NCBI GenBank assembly: GCA_007122815.1
Contig: SKSV01000426.1
Span: 1-6,363 of the forward strand
Origin: Trueperaceae bacterium
GTDB lineage: Bacteria > Deinococcota > Deinococci > Deinococcales > Trueperaceae
DNA: 6,363 bases
Reading direction: 5' to 3'
Both the position numbers and the translations under genes were made by a program. The first letter of the stretch is position 1, and the number at the start of each line of letters is the position of its first letter. The notes below the pieces were generated by a model, which did not search any database, had not been told where the DNA came from, and saw only the letters and a list, made by a program, of their open reading frames with translations. Positions 6,127-6,363 of the stretch are shown piece after piece.

Positions 6127-6363
6127 TCAGCGCTTGCCTAACGAGCGCATGAGCGCCACCCACCAGGCGGGAGCGCGCGGCAGGCTCGGGAAGTGCTCCC
6201 TGGTGGGCAGGACGACGAGCAAGGCTGCGCCCAGCAGCAGCGCGACGCCGCCGAAGAGCGCGGTCGCGACAGGGTCGACGGCTGCGCCGAGGGCGATCAC
6301 GGCCCGCTCCAGCCCGCCCGTGGCGAGCCCTTGTAGCAAGGCTTGCCCGGGCACCACCAGAGC
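6127..6363 (-). CDS. C-terminal end of a polytopic membrane protein (possibly an MFS-type transporter), 5'-truncated by the window edge
   Basis: Seventy-eight residues are visible. The frame remains open through the right edge (codons for Ala-Leu precede the GTG at 6357), so the internal GTG need not be the start and the gene probably begins outside. The segment has a small-residue-rich hydrophobic stretch, then a strong membrane helix (FGGVALLLGAALLVVL), and ends in a short basic tail (PTREHFP ... MRSLGKR) that would face the cytoplasm. A glycine-rich last helix followed by a basic tail is what the end of a major facilitator protein looks like, but too little is visible to name a family. It is codirectional with the lipoprotein gene 27 bases downstream, so an operon is possible. 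That a real coding region ends here is fairly likely; the transporter identity is a guess. Confidence 0.6.
   Translation of the reverse strand, partial: ALVVPGQALLQGLATGGLERAVIALGAAVDPVATALFGGVALLLGAALLVVLPTREHFPSLPRAPAWWVALMRSLGKR

Noticed and set aside
5486..6163. 225-codon minus-strand frame overlapping the lipoprotein gene
   Set aside because: Its translation is Arg/Pro-rich low complexity; the overlapping frame has a signal peptide, lipobox and repeated beta units.

Overview
This is a very GC-rich window (roughly 70 % by eye) packed with ordinary bacterial protein genes. There are two transcription blocks that converge near position 2270. I saw no RNA gene, CRISPR array, insertion sequence or phage signature, and no gene-free stretch longer than about 30 bases. 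The organism is probably a free-living, high-GC bacterium. The class V aminotransferase next to serA, the WHy/LEA-2 lipoprotein, and two possible leaderless starts with a TANNNT box 6-7 bases upstream fit Deinococcota (a Trueperaceae-like lineage). That placement is inferred from style, not from a marker gene.

Plus-strand block (1-2266): the 3' part of an ABC-exporter half-transporter (transmembrane helices plus ATPase), whose start lies left of the window. It overlaps by an ATGA a class I SAM-dependent methyltransferase. The two are almost certainly co-transcribed and translationally coupled, but the substrate of neither can be read from the sequence.

Minus-strand block (6363 down to 2288): first comes the C-terminal end of a polytopic membrane protein that enters from the right edge. 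After 27 bases comes a predicted lipoprotein with two WHy/LEA-2-like repeats, and after another 27 bases full-length D-3-phosphoglycerate dehydrogenase (serA). A class V PLP-dependent aminotransferase follows, overlapping serA by GTGA. SerA oxidises 3-phosphoglycerate to 3-phosphohydroxypyruvate. The coupled aminotransferase is well placed to transaminate that product to phosphoserine, standing in for the classical SerC, so the pair covers the first two steps of serine biosynthesis.

No dramatic new system is visible. The points most worth a second look are the start sites of serA and the lipoprotein gene (possible leaderless initiation), deviations at conserved positions in the aminotransferase and in the ABC A-loop, and the unexplained placement of a surface lipoprotein directly before serA.
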